Shown: positions 1-5,354, counted from the first letter of the stretch. The stretch: 5,398 bases of DNA from Chloroflexota bacterium (GCA_003250455.1 QKGK01000473.1:1-5398); one strand, 5' to 3'. Translations and numbers: made by a program. Notes: generated by a model from the sequence alone, not told the origin.

Positions 1-736
1 GGTAGCGGGAGTTCTCACTGAGCGGGTAGAAGCGCGGGACATCCATGGTGAACTGGGTAACTTCGTCTCCCTGGATCCTGTAAGTCATCAGCCCGTCCAG
101 CTCGCCATTTACCCGGGAAACCAGCATCCATATCTTATGCCGTTCCGGGTCTGGCGGGGCATTTTTAACAAAGGTCGCCACCCCGTGGGTGCGCTTCTGG
201 TAGATTTGCATGAATTCGAGGTAGATTTCCGGGTGCTCGGTGAATTCCAGCAGTTCCAGCTCTTCTTCAAAGGGATATTTAAGCAGCGGATACAGGGAGC
301 GGATGTTGATCTCGGCAACTATCTCTGCCGGCCAGTTGGCGTATCCCAGGCGTTCGTAGAAGGATTCCCGGAAAGGATACAGCGTGGAAAACCCAAAGCG
401 GTCCTCATACATTTTTTTGACCAGTTCTTTGAGGAGGGTGTAGGAATACCGCTTACGCCGGAAGTTGGGGTGGGTGGCAACCATAAAGACACCCGCAGAG
501 TTCACCAGCTTGCCGCGCACATTTTGGAGCATCGGTCCGGCACCACCGCAGGAGGCCGGGGTATCGTCTTCGTACAGCACCAGATAATTATTGAACCCCT
601 CGGTGTGCTTCATACGCTCGAGGAATATTTCCTTGTTCCGGACAGGCGGTGTTGGCATAAATGCGTAGTCCAACATCCAGATAAAGATTGGGGCGGCTTC
701 TTCCACGCTGAGTGAACTGACTCGGATCGGGCTCAT
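1..736 (-). CDS. Eis-like GNAT family N-acetyltransferase, 3' end cut off by the window edge
   Basis: Reading the minus strand from the ATG at 736-734 gives 245 codons without a stop, running off the left edge. The start is backed by a GGAGGG ribosome binding site a few bases upstream (on the plus strand, cctcc at 740-744). The N-terminal part reads as a GNAT fold. The beta-4/alpha-3 region is at about residues 82-105 (VFMVATHPNFRRKRYSYTLL), followed by FYERLGY at 126-132, matching the IYGRFGY-type segment of Eis, where a tyrosine is the proposed general acid. Eis-type proteins are about 400 residues, with two GNAT-like domains and an SCP2-like C-terminal domain. Residues from about 145 on would be the second domain; the C-terminal domain is missing only because the window ends. 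The family moves acetyl from acetyl-CoA to amines in the cytoplasm; the substrate here is unknown. Oddity: the acetyl-CoA loop R-x-x-G-x-G/A reads R93-R-K-R96-Y-S98, lacking both small residues. The family call is from remembered motifs. Confidence 0.8.
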   Translation of the reverse strand, partial: MSPIRVSSLSVEEAAPIFIWMLDYAFMPTPPVRNKEIFLERMKHTEGFNNYLVLYEDDTPASCGGAGPMLQNVRGKLVNSAGVFMVATHPNFRRKRYSYTLLKELVKKMYEDRFGFSTLYPFRESFYERLGYANWPAEIVAEINIRSLYPLLKYPFEEELELLEFTEHPEIYLEFMQIYQKRTHGVATFVKNAPPDPERHKIWMLVSRVNGELDGLMTYRIQGDEVTQFTMDVPRFYPLSENSRY

Positions 737-765
737 CTTCCCTCCACAGAATTGATTTTGCGATG

Positions 766-797
766 GATCCCCGGAAAATTTGCGGCCATTGGGGATC
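766..797. other. Inverted repeat in the leader of the acetyltransferase gene
   Basis: GATCCCC at 766-772 and GGGGATC at 791-797 are perfect 7-bp inverted arms around an 18-base spacer. They lie 30-61 bases upstream of the minus-strand start at 736, downstream of the putative -10 at 813-818, so they would fall in the transcript leader. This could be a hairpin or an operator; no run of Ts follows, so a terminator is unlikely. Confidence 0.4.
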
Positions 798-812
798 AGG
801 TTCCTATTTCTG

Positions 813-818
813 AGTATA
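813..818 (-). promoter_or_regulatory. Putative -10 element for the acetyltransferase gene
   Basis: The minus strand reads TATACT here, one mismatch from TATAAT, about 77 bases upstream of the start codon at 736. No good -35 hexamer is present at 16-18 bases. The call rests on one hexamer in AT-rich DNA. Confidence 0.25.
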
Positions 819-870
819 CGGTATTTGAAGAAAAAATGGTACATATTTCCGCAGCAGGTGTGAAAAACGA

Positions 871-897
871 TTGAAGATTAACCATTTTGCCTATAAT
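871..897 (+). promoter_or_regulatory. Putative sigma-70-like promoter reading towards the membrane protein gene
   Basis: A perfect TATAAT at 892-897 is preceded by TTGAAG at 871-876. The spacer is 15 bases, shorter than the usual 16-18, so the -35 is uncertain. If used, the transcript would carry a leader of roughly 355 bases including the whole GC-rich structured block before the start at 1262. Confidence 0.35.
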
Positions 898-965
898 TAA
901 CTTAAGTTGGCACCTGTAATTTATTCGAACGAAATTGGATAGAAAATTAACAAGATCAGACGAAC

Positions 966-1164
966 AACCTCTTCAAACCCCCACCCCGAACCCCTCCCCC
1001 TAAAAGAGGTTTTATGGAGTATGCACTATTTCTTTGGGGGAGGGGCCTTTGAGGCGGGAGGGGGCGAAGCCCCCTCCCAGAAGTACTCCCCTTCCACGGC
1101 CAGACCAGGCTGGGATCACCCAATGAGCTTGTGTCTGGGGAAGGGGAAGACGACCGAAGGTCGT
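966..1164. repeat. GC-rich structured intergenic repeat with nested hairpins
   Basis: About 200 bases with at least five perfect inverted repeats. AACCTCTT 966-973 pairs with AAGAGGTT 1004-1011. CCCCTCCCCC 991-1000 pairs with GGGGGAGGGG 1036-1045. A 10-bp stem 1056-1065 / 1069-1078 closes a GAA loop. TCCCCTTCC plus CCAGAC (1087-1095, 1100-1105) pair with GTCTGG plus GGAAGGGGA (1133-1147), leaving a 4-base bulge. A 6-bp stem 1150-1155 / 1159-1164 again closes a GAA loop. The first two share no strand exclusively and compete partly in space. C-rich flanks (from about 977) and G-rich flanks (to about 1175) look like imperfect terminal inverted repeats. Such C/G-rich palindromic blocks occur as interspersed repeats in many bacterial genomes; a MITE-like origin is inference, since no transposase and no clear target duplication are seen. 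Confidence 0.7.
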
Positions 1165-1250
1165 AGGGGATGGGGTAAATTTTCACCCTGATCGTGATAG
1201 GTGCAAACAAGGTGACAATTTGGATAATTTAAATAAACAAGGATTCAGAT

Positions 1251-1256
1251 GGAGGT
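1251..1256 (+). promoter_or_regulatory. Ribosome binding site that fixes the start at 1262
   Basis: GGAGGT ends five bases before the ATG at 1262. The same frame is open back to a TTG at 1220, with only GGTGAC before it. The consensus site close to an ATG makes 1262 the better start; an in-frame GTG at 1259 is a weaker alternative. Confidence 0.7.
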
Positions 1257-1261
1257 GTGTG

Positions 1262-1771
1262 ATGTTGGATATTCGTCAAATCCTGATCGATGGCGGCATC
1301 TTTTCAGTAGTCGGAGCGATCTACCTGGTGGGGATGCTGATGCTGGATAACCGCATGTTCCTCAACAAAGGAGACTACCCCGATGACGTGCTGGCCGCTG
1401 TCCCGGCACGCACACCGGAGGAGACGAGAAAAGCCTGGTGGGTAGGACTGCCCTGGTTTGCGTGGTCTTTTGGCTTTCCGCTGTATTCGGGCATCCAGTT
1501 CGCAGGACATGGGGGAGATGCAGTCCAGTATTGGGAGATTGGCTTACACATTTTCCTGGTGATGATGTGCTTTTGGCTGGTAGACCTGGTGGTATTGGAT
1601 GGTATTTTATTCTGCTGGATCACGCCAAGTTTTGTGGTCATTCCCGGCACGGAGGGATTCCCCGGATATAAGGATTTTGGGATGCACTTGCGCGGCCATT
1701 TCTATAAAGGGATTCCCATGCTCCTGGTGACCAGCATCCTTTTAGCCGGAGTGGCCTGGCTGGTGACCTGA
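1262..1771 (+). CDS. Uncharacterised multi-pass membrane protein, 169 aa
   Basis: I do not recognise this family. Four hydrophobic segments are visible: about residues 11-29, 60-77, 93-120 and 150-168. The third is long and carries two acidic residues inside it (D108 in FWLVDLV, D113 in VLDG), which is unusual for a simple anchor and could mean a proton or cation site, or a helix pair. Between segments 1 and 2 is a charged loop (about 30-58) with NRMFLNKGDYPDD and a TPEETRKAWW stretch. Between 3 and 4 lies a loop rich in G, H and aromatic residues (about 121-149, with HLRGHFYKG). The likely location is the cytoplasmic membrane. The start at 1262 is chosen for its GGAGGT site; starting at the upstream TTG would add 14 polar residues. 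The next gene follows after 96 bases that hold a possible promoter of their own. Function unknown. Confidence 0.8.
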   Translation: MLDIRQILIDGGIFSVVGAIYLVGMLMLDNRMFLNKGDYPDDVLAAVPARTPEETRKAWWVGLPWFAWSFGFPLYSGIQFAGHGGDAVQYWEIGLHIFLVMMCFWLVDLVVLDGILFCWITPSFVVIPGTEGFPGYKDFGMHLRGHFYKGIPMLLVTSILLAGVAWLVT

Positions 1772-1822
1772 TTCTCAGTTAATGGTATTGATAGGTTGTT
1801 CCCTATTGCCATCTGTTTTGTG

Positions 1823-1828
1823 TATACT
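1823..1828 (+). promoter_or_regulatory. Putative -10 element before the small membrane protein gene
   Basis: TATACT, one mismatch from consensus, lies 40 bases upstream of the ATG at 1868, in the 96-base gap after the previous gene. TTGTTC at 1796-1801 is the nearest -35-like hexamer, but its spacing of 21 bases is too long. The gene may therefore have its own weak promoter in addition to read-through. Confidence 0.3.
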
Positions 1829-1856
1829 AAAAGAGGAGACGCATACAGCACTCCAG

Positions 1857-1863
1857 AGGAGGT
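1857..1863 (+). promoter_or_regulatory. Ribosome binding site that fixes the start at 1868
   Basis: AGGAGGT ends four bases before the ATG at 1868. The frame is open upstream to a TTG at 1796, but the added residues would overlap the putative promoter and lack a comparable site. Confidence 0.7.
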
Positions 1864-1867
1864 AGTG

Positions 1868-2233
1868 ATGGACGACAAGCAAAATGGGAGGGATGATCGG
1901 GTTGTGCTGCGTTGGGTTGCAAGGATCTGGACATTGCCAGCGATCTTCTTTATGGGGGCGCATCTAATTGATCCAGGCACAGAGCCAGCTGCGGAGGAGA
2001 ATTTGCTGACCTGGATCACGCTGGGACTGTTGTTTGTCAGCGTGTTCGGGTTGGCGCTGGCATGGTGGAAAGCTCAGGCAGGCGCGTGGATGGCACTTGT
2101 GGCGCTGGTTTTGTGCTTGCTGCTGTATTGGGTGAATAATGGAGAGTTTTTCCCCCTGGAAGGGTTTGTTCTATTCTTGTTGGGGATCGTTGTGCCAGCC
2201 GGGTTGTTCCTGTGGAGTGCCCGACCAAACTAA
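1868..2233 (+). CDS. Small four-helix membrane protein, 121 aa
   Basis: The start at 1868 follows a near-perfect AGGAGGT site. The protein opens with a charged cytoplasmic tail (MDDKQNGRDDR), then an LRWVARIWTLPAIFF segment. Hydrophobic helices lie at about residues 21-35, 46-67, 71-89 and 97-116, ending in a short SARPN tail. The order of a basic R-W-x-A-R-I-W start, a short acidic loop, a helix ending in AWWK, and two more helices is like a common family of small uncharacterised membrane proteins in Chloroflexota and other bacteria. I think this is the one catalogued as DUF7670, but I cannot confirm it here. No catalytic motif is visible. It sits 96 bases after one membrane protein gene and 46 bases before the next, all on the same strand, so co-transcription with the downstream gene is plausible. 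Function unknown. Confidence 0.78.
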   Translation: MDDKQNGRDDRVVLRWVARIWTLPAIFFMGAHLIDPGTEPAAEENLLTWITLGLLFVSVFGLALAWWKAQAGAWMALVALVLCLLLYWVNNGEFFPLEGFVLFLLGIVVPAGLFLWSARPN

Positions 2234-2279
2234 AAATCAATACTTGAGATCAGCAATATAATCAATAAGGACGGCTTTG

Positions 2280-3359
2280 ATGAACAATAAAGAGGTGATT
2301 TCTCAGGATATTCCCATCTGGATGTGGTTGTCGGGGGACCTGTTTGTGGGAGTTGGTGGTTTTCTGTTATGGAAAGGGGCTGCGCCCTGGTATTTCAGCG
2401 GTATTTTCCTGCTCACTGGGCTGCTGTTTATTGCTTTGACTCCTATTGTCACCGTTAGCCTGGATAGGGGCAGCGGAGTGATTGAGGTCCGGAAAAAGAG
2501 CCTTTTTCGTAACAGGTTCAATGAGGTGCCTGCTCATCAGGTTGCCAGCGCATACGTTCAGCAGACGATCAGCTCGGGCACGGAAGGCGGAAGCAGCATG
2601 GTCTACCGGGTGGTGATCGAACTGGAGAACGGTGAGGTGATCCCGTTGCGCGGCTATTATTCCAGCGGGTTTAAAGGCAAGCAGCGCACGGCAGAAAAAA
2701 TCCGCGCCGCCCTGGGTGTGCCCGGTGTTGACCAGGACAGGCGCTGGCGCGGGAATTCTCCCATGGATGTATTTACCCTGCGGGAAGCAAAAGGTCAGCT
2801 GAAGGCTACCAATATCGAACCAGGCGAGCACCTGACCAATGGCGTCCGCTGGGAACTGGAAACCTACACGTACGGGGCAGCCGATGCCAGTACACCGATG
2901 TACCGCTGGCTTTCCACCGATTTTGAGACCCCGGGCTATTTCCTCTACCTGGCTCAAAAGGCGGTCGGGCAGGGGCAGCAAAAAGGGCTGATGAACCTGA
3001 TGGGGAAAATGCTGATCAAGCAGTCTATGCGTATTTATGGGTTCGACTCCTCCTATGCGCCTGGGATTGACACTGCCAGCAGCCTGGAAGATGTGGACCG
3101 GCGGCTGATGGAGCAGTTTTTCATTTATTCCAGCAGCCCGGTGGAAGCCCGCCGCCTGCTCAACCCCTGGACGGTGATGCCGCTGATCGGTTGGGTGGAC
3201 CGCTATGCGCTGGAGGCAGGCACGAAGAATTTCAACCAGCTTAGCGTGCTGTTTTCCCCCAACGGCGTGTTTGTCTCGGTGCTGAATGTGCTGGATGCCG
3301 CCCAGGTGGATGAACTGGTATCTCTGGGAGTGGAGCTGCTGCGGGCCCAGGGGGTGTAG
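2280..3359 (+). CDS. Membrane-anchored protein with PH-like and DUF3137-like regions, 359 aa
   Basis: The ATG at 2280 has AAGGA (2267-2271) eight bases upstream; an in-frame TTG directly before it is less likely. Two hydrophobic helices at about residues 13-31 and 36-57 anchor the protein. Residues about 57-146 read as a beta-rich PH-like domain: TVSLDRGSGVIEVRKKSLF, then a hydrophilic loop rich in G and S (98-106), then YRVVIELENGEVIPLRGYY and a closing helix (TAEKIRAALG). Residues about 161-359 form a second soluble region. Its RRLMEQFFIYSSSPVEARRL stretch (274-293) followed by LNPWTVMPL matches the F-x-V-Y-S-S-D-x-V-E-A-R-x-L-L-T-P pattern I associate with DUF3137 proteins. The soluble part is probably cytoplasmic if the helices form a hairpin, but topology is not certain. 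No enzyme motif is seen. Stop at 3357-3359; the palindromes beyond may end the transcript. Gene call firm, domain names from memory. Confidence 0.85.
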   Translation: MNNKEVISQDIPIWMWLSGDLFVGVGGFLLWKGAAPWYFSGIFLLTGLLFIALTPIVTVSLDRGSGVIEVRKKSLFRNRFNEVPAHQVASAYVQQTISSGTEGGSSMVYRVVIELENGEVIPLRGYYSSGFKGKQRTAEKIRAALGVPGVDQDRRWRGNSPMDVFTLREAKGQLKATNIEPGEHLTNGVRWELETYTYGAADASTPMYRWLSTDFETPGYFLYLAQKAVGQGQQKGLMNLMGKMLIKQSMRIYGFDSSYAPGIDTASSLEDVDRRLMEQFFIYSSSPVEARRLLNPWTVMPLIGWVDRYALEAGTKNFNQLSVLFSPNGVFVSVLNVLDAAQVDELVSLGVELLRAQGV

Positions 3360-3421
3360 AAAAATAAAATAGGGACAAAGTTTTTCTTCGTCATCCGTCA
3401 CTGCAATGTATTGGGTAACTT

Positions 3422-3522
3422 AGAGAAAAGAACCGAATAATGGATTCCCGCCAAAATCGTGCGGGAATGACGTGCCAAAATAAGGAACGGGGTTCCCGCG
3501 CAGGCGGGAAATCAGAGAAAAG
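3422..3522. repeat. Inverted pair of palindromic repeats flanked by a 9-bp direct repeat
   Basis: Palindrome A: ATTCCCGC 3444-3451 with GCGGGAAT 3461-3468, nine-base loop. Palindrome B: TTCCCGC 3493-3499 with GCGGGAA 3504-3510, four-base loop. Both have the ATTCCCGC-type core of a widespread intergenic repeat whose usual neighbour GGAATGACG is also present (3463-3471). The outer ends are in opposite orientation (GGATTCCCGCC at left; GATTTCCCGCC on the minus strand at right), as in a REP doublet. AGAGAAAAG occurs at 3422-3430 and again at 3514-3522, exactly bracketing the pair, like a target duplication, although a purine-rich 9-mer can recur by chance. Lying between convergent genes, the hairpins may also end transcription from both sides, though no T-run follows either one. 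Confidence 0.65.
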
Positions 3523-3563
3523 TAGGGTAAAAATGTATAGGCTTGACCGAAGGGACTTGTTGA

Positions 3564-4385
3564 TTAAATCCCGGCTTTCAGCCCCACGACCTGATTGATG
3601 ATCGACAGGAGGACATGCAGATTGGGGATGGCACCGGCTGTGGCGCTGGCCCCGCTGAGCCAGCCGCCGCCTTTCTTCTTCACGGAGAGCATCCCCTTAT
3701 TGATGGCAACTTCCTCGACCTCACTCCACGGGTAGGTCTTTTTGCCGATCTGTATGCCGGCCTCTTTACTGATCGTGACGTTGCCAAACGCTACCGGGCT
3801 GCCGGTGTTATAAGCGTTTGCCAGCCGTTGGTAGCGTTGCTGGAGGGTGTTGTTCTGCACGTGGGTGTAAAAATTTTCCACGCTTTGGATCGCATCATTG
3901 ACGACGACTTTGTCGCCCTTGCTGTTCACCAGCGTGTACTCGTGGGTGGTGCCGGTGGGGATGCCGTTGGTGTAGTGGCGGACCACATTGGCAGTAATGT
4001 CTTTTACCTGGTCCCAATGCCAGGAGGTGACCCCTTTGCGGTCTGAATAGGCAAACCCATTGGTGTAGACCACGGCGGCCTTTTTGCGGCGTGTGTAAAA
4101 TTCCCAGAATAGCAGAAGGCCAAACGCAAAGGCGATGGCAGCGCCAATCAGCCAGGGGAGCATGGCCTTAAAGATTGCCGGCGGGTAGTAGCGTCCCCAG
4201 CGCTGCCAGAGTATGTACAGGGCGTAGGCCAGAGAGCCGACACTGCCGATCGCCAGCAAGCCGATCAACCCCATGTAAACCACCGTCATGGATTTTCTGG
4301 GGAATACTTCTATAGGTGCGCCCATCCCTAATAGATTCTTGAATTGTTTGGGAATGGTTAGCTTTTGTTGTGATTGGTTCTCCAT
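3564..4385 (-). CDS. Two-helix membrane protein with two beta-rich domains (DUF6585-like), 273 aa
   Basis: Start ATG at 4385-4383, with GGAAAGG (plus strand 4394-4400) eight bases upstream. A polar N-terminus of about 30 residues with GAPIEVFPRKS is followed by hydrophobic helices at about 33-59 and 74-95, then a basic stop-transfer patch (TRRKK). The first beta domain, about 103-180, has VVYTNGFAYSDRKGVTSWHW, then DQVKDI, HYTNGIPTGTTHEYTLVN and a helix (VENFYTHVQNNTLQQRY). A linker with G-S-P-V-A-F-G leads to a shorter second unit (about 202-265) with ISKEAGIQIGKKTYPWSEVEEV, and the motif IPNLHVLLSIIN near the end. YTNG/W-x-W-x-x-(V/I) then an F-G-x-V-x-I repeat is how I remember the DUF6585 family, PH-like in character. 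Function of that family is unknown. The basic patch after helix 2 suggests the domains face the cytoplasm. It is convergent with the 2280-3359 gene, which has the same general plan. Confidence 0.85.
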   Translation of the reverse strand: MENQSQQKLTIPKQFKNLLGMGAPIEVFPRKSMTVVYMGLIGLLAIGSVGSLAYALYILWQRWGRYYPPAIFKAMLPWLIGAAIAFAFGLLLFWEFYTRRKKAAVVYTNGFAYSDRKGVTSWHWDQVKDITANVVRHYTNGIPTGTTHEYTLVNSKGDKVVVNDAIQSVENFYTHVQNNTLQQRYQRLANAYNTGSPVAFGNVTISKEAGIQIGKKTYPWSEVEEVAINKGMLSVKKKGGGWLSGASATAGAIPNLHVLLSIINQVVGLKAGI

Positions 4386-4531
4386 CTCTTGTGCCTTTCC
4401 ATTTTCTCAATATATGGGTAGAAAAAGATCGTTCTGATTGTGCGAGGCTTTAGCCCTTGATTTCAATTAAGGCTGCAGGTGGGAATTTTCTCCTAATCCC
4501 TGAGAATCGACCTCAATTCTCTATATTAGCC

Positions 4532-4537
4532 ATTATA
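4532..4537 (-). promoter_or_regulatory. Putative -10 element for the DUF6585-like gene
   Basis: The minus strand reads a perfect TATAAT here, about 150 bases upstream of the start at 4385. The -35 position (about 4555-4560, GTAGGA) is poor and coincides with the left arm of the inverted repeat at 4552-4561, consistent with activator or repressor control. The hexamer in AT-rich DNA could be chance. Confidence 0.35.
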
Positions 4538-4551
4538 CTTATAAAATGGTT

Positions 4552-4601
4552 ATTTCCTACCAAAATTAGGGAAAAATGTAGTAGTATAGCCGGTAGGAAA
4601 T
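4552..4601. promoter_or_regulatory. Perfect 10-bp inverted repeat in a divergent promoter region
   Basis: ATTTCCTACC at 4552-4561 is perfectly inverted as GGTAGGAAAT at 4592-4601, with a 30-base spacer. The spacer contains TATAGC (4585-4590), a weak -10 for the plus-strand lipoprotein gene; the left arm covers the -35 region of the minus-strand promoter. Arm centres are 40 bases apart, near four helical turns, which would place two bound dimers on the same face of the DNA. A shared operator for the two divergent genes is inference; the repeat itself is directly seen. No regulator gene is in the window. Confidence 0.45.
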
Positions 4602-4633
4602 TAATTGATAGTTATTAATAACAGGAGGTTTTT

Positions 4634-5125
4634 ATGAATAATACGCAAAAACTGGTTTCGATCGGGATTGTTTTGGTTCTGCTGACCATGTCTTGTTCTT
4701 TTTTCAATATTGACCGGGGAGATGATGGCAGCCTGCGGGTCGAAACCACCCTTACGATGGATTTGATTCAATCGGCACTTGGGCTCACCACCGAGCTTGA
4801 ACAGGTGGTCAACCTGCAGCTGGAACCCCGGGATGGGTATATCTATGCCCATGCAGATGCTTTCCAGCTGGAGGGAATTAGCGGGAATAATGTATCCTTC
4901 CACCTGGAACTGGGAGCCAGCAACGGTCTGCTGACCGCCAAGATCACCAATGTGGAGGCCAATGGCCTGGTGATCGATTCCAGCCTGTTTGAACCGTATA
5001 ACCAGATGGTTGCCGATCAGTTGAACCAGTTCAGCGAAATGACCGACCGGGCTTCATTGGAAACTGTTTCTGTAACACCAGACGGGGTCAAGATGGTCTG
5101 GCTGTTGAACAGCAGCACGAATTAA
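4634..5125 (+). CDS. Putative lipoprotein, 163 aa, possibly lipid-binding DUF2993-like fold
   Basis: The ATG at 4634 has a perfect AGGAGG (4623-4628) five bases upstream. A signal peptide is clear: MNNTQK, a hydrophobic core at residues 7-17, then LLTMSC with Cys21 as the likely lipidated residue. Met at -2 and Thr at -3 make the lipobox imperfect. The mature part alternates amphipathic strands and helices: VETTLTMDLIQSALG (36-50), VVNLQLEPRDGYIYAHADAF (58-77), VSFHLELGASNGLLTAKITN (86-105), a helix about 119-137, and a last strand LETVSVTPDGVKMVW. The order helix, strand with D-G-Y-I, strand with S-N-G-L-L-T-A-K-I, helix, strand with P-D-G-V-K-M resembles LmeA/DUF2993-type (TULIP-like) lipid-binding proteins, but this is a weak match from memory. 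It is probably anchored outside the cytoplasmic membrane. The gene stands alone, with its own upstream region and a strong terminator. Confidence 0.82.
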   Translation: MNNTQKLVSIGIVLVLLTMSCSFFNIDRGDDGSLRVETTLTMDLIQSALGLTTELEQVVNLQLEPRDGYIYAHADAFQLEGISGNNVSFHLELGASNGLLTAKITNVEANGLVIDSSLFEPYNQMVADQLNQFSEMTDRASLETVSVTPDGVKMVWLLNSSTN

Positions 5126-5152
5126 ACCCCGAATGTCCATACTTCAACAATT

Positions 5153-5187
5153 CCAAAGGGCGGAAGAACTTCCGCCCTTTGGCTTTT
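5153..5187 (+). terminator. Strong hairpin terminator after the lipoprotein gene
   Basis: CCAAAGGGCGGAAG at 5153-5166 is a perfect 14-bp inverse of CTTCCGCCCTTTGG at 5169-5182, leaving a minimal tip (effectively a GAAC loop on a 13-bp stem). It begins 27 bases after the stop codon and is followed by CTTTT (5183-5187), a short T-run. No T-run follows in the other direction, so it probably works for plus-strand transcription only. Confidence 0.85.
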
Positions 5188-5354
5188 GGGGCTGCGGGGC
5201 AATGATGGGAAGAATAATTATATTAGTGGGTCAACTAGTCCAGGCAAGCGTCAATATAACTTAATCTATCGTTCTGGTGGATATCCTGTTTAGTTTCGAT
5301 GAATTTCCGATTAAGTAGTCTATTTTTATAGATACGCTTCTAATAAACGCGCTC
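5188..5354. other. AT-rich intergenic stretch with no gene
   Basis: No open frame of note and no RNA gene that I can fold by eye. A small stem TCTAT 5319-5323 / ATAGA 5328-5332 around TTTT lies upstream of the promoter at 5355 and may simply be AT-rich upstream sequence. Confidence 0.5.

Larger units (their letters stand above)
737..1261. other. Gene-free divergent intergenic region
   Basis: No convincing gene lies in these 525 bases. From 737 to about 965 the DNA is AT-rich with promoter-like elements in both directions. From 966 to 1164 it is GC-rich and packed with inverted repeats (listed separately). From about 1175 to 1250 it is AT-rich leader leading into the ribosome binding site of the membrane protein gene. 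An open minus-strand frame through the repeat (1210-956) encodes proline/glycine/serine-rich low-complexity peptide with no ribosome binding site that I can see, so I do not count it as a gene. Confidence 0.7.

Noticed and set aside
137..715. Plus-strand open frame of 192 codons
   Set aside because: It lies fully antisense to the Eis-like gene, whose reading frame has recognisable GNAT motifs, a good ribosome binding site and no stop over 245 codons.
966..1164. CRISPR array or attC-like integron site
   Set aside because: The repeats are inverted arms of differing sequence, not regularly spaced direct repeats, and no cas gene or integrase is nearby.
956..1210. Minus-strand open frame of 84 codons through the GC-rich block
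   Set aside because: The peptide is low-complexity P/S/G-rich sequence produced by the repeat; no ribosome binding site or domain is visible.
1220..1261. Upstream TTG start for the 169-aa membrane protein
   Set aside because: The GGAGGT site is placed for the ATG at 1262; the extra 14 residues are polar and add nothing recognisable.
2367..3401. Long minus-strand open frame of 344 codons antisense to the 2280-3359 gene
   Set aside because: Its product is rich in H, Q and P in the way typical of antisense shadows, with no signal or domain, while the sense frame has helices, strands and a good start.
3615..4046. Plus-strand open frame of 143 codons
   Set aside because: Antisense shadow of the DUF6585-like gene, without a good ribosome binding site or recognisable domain.
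5221..5300. Possible tRNA-like sequence in the right-hand intergenic DNA
   Set aside because: I could not form an acceptor stem, a T-loop GTTCRA motif in the right place, or an anticodon arm.
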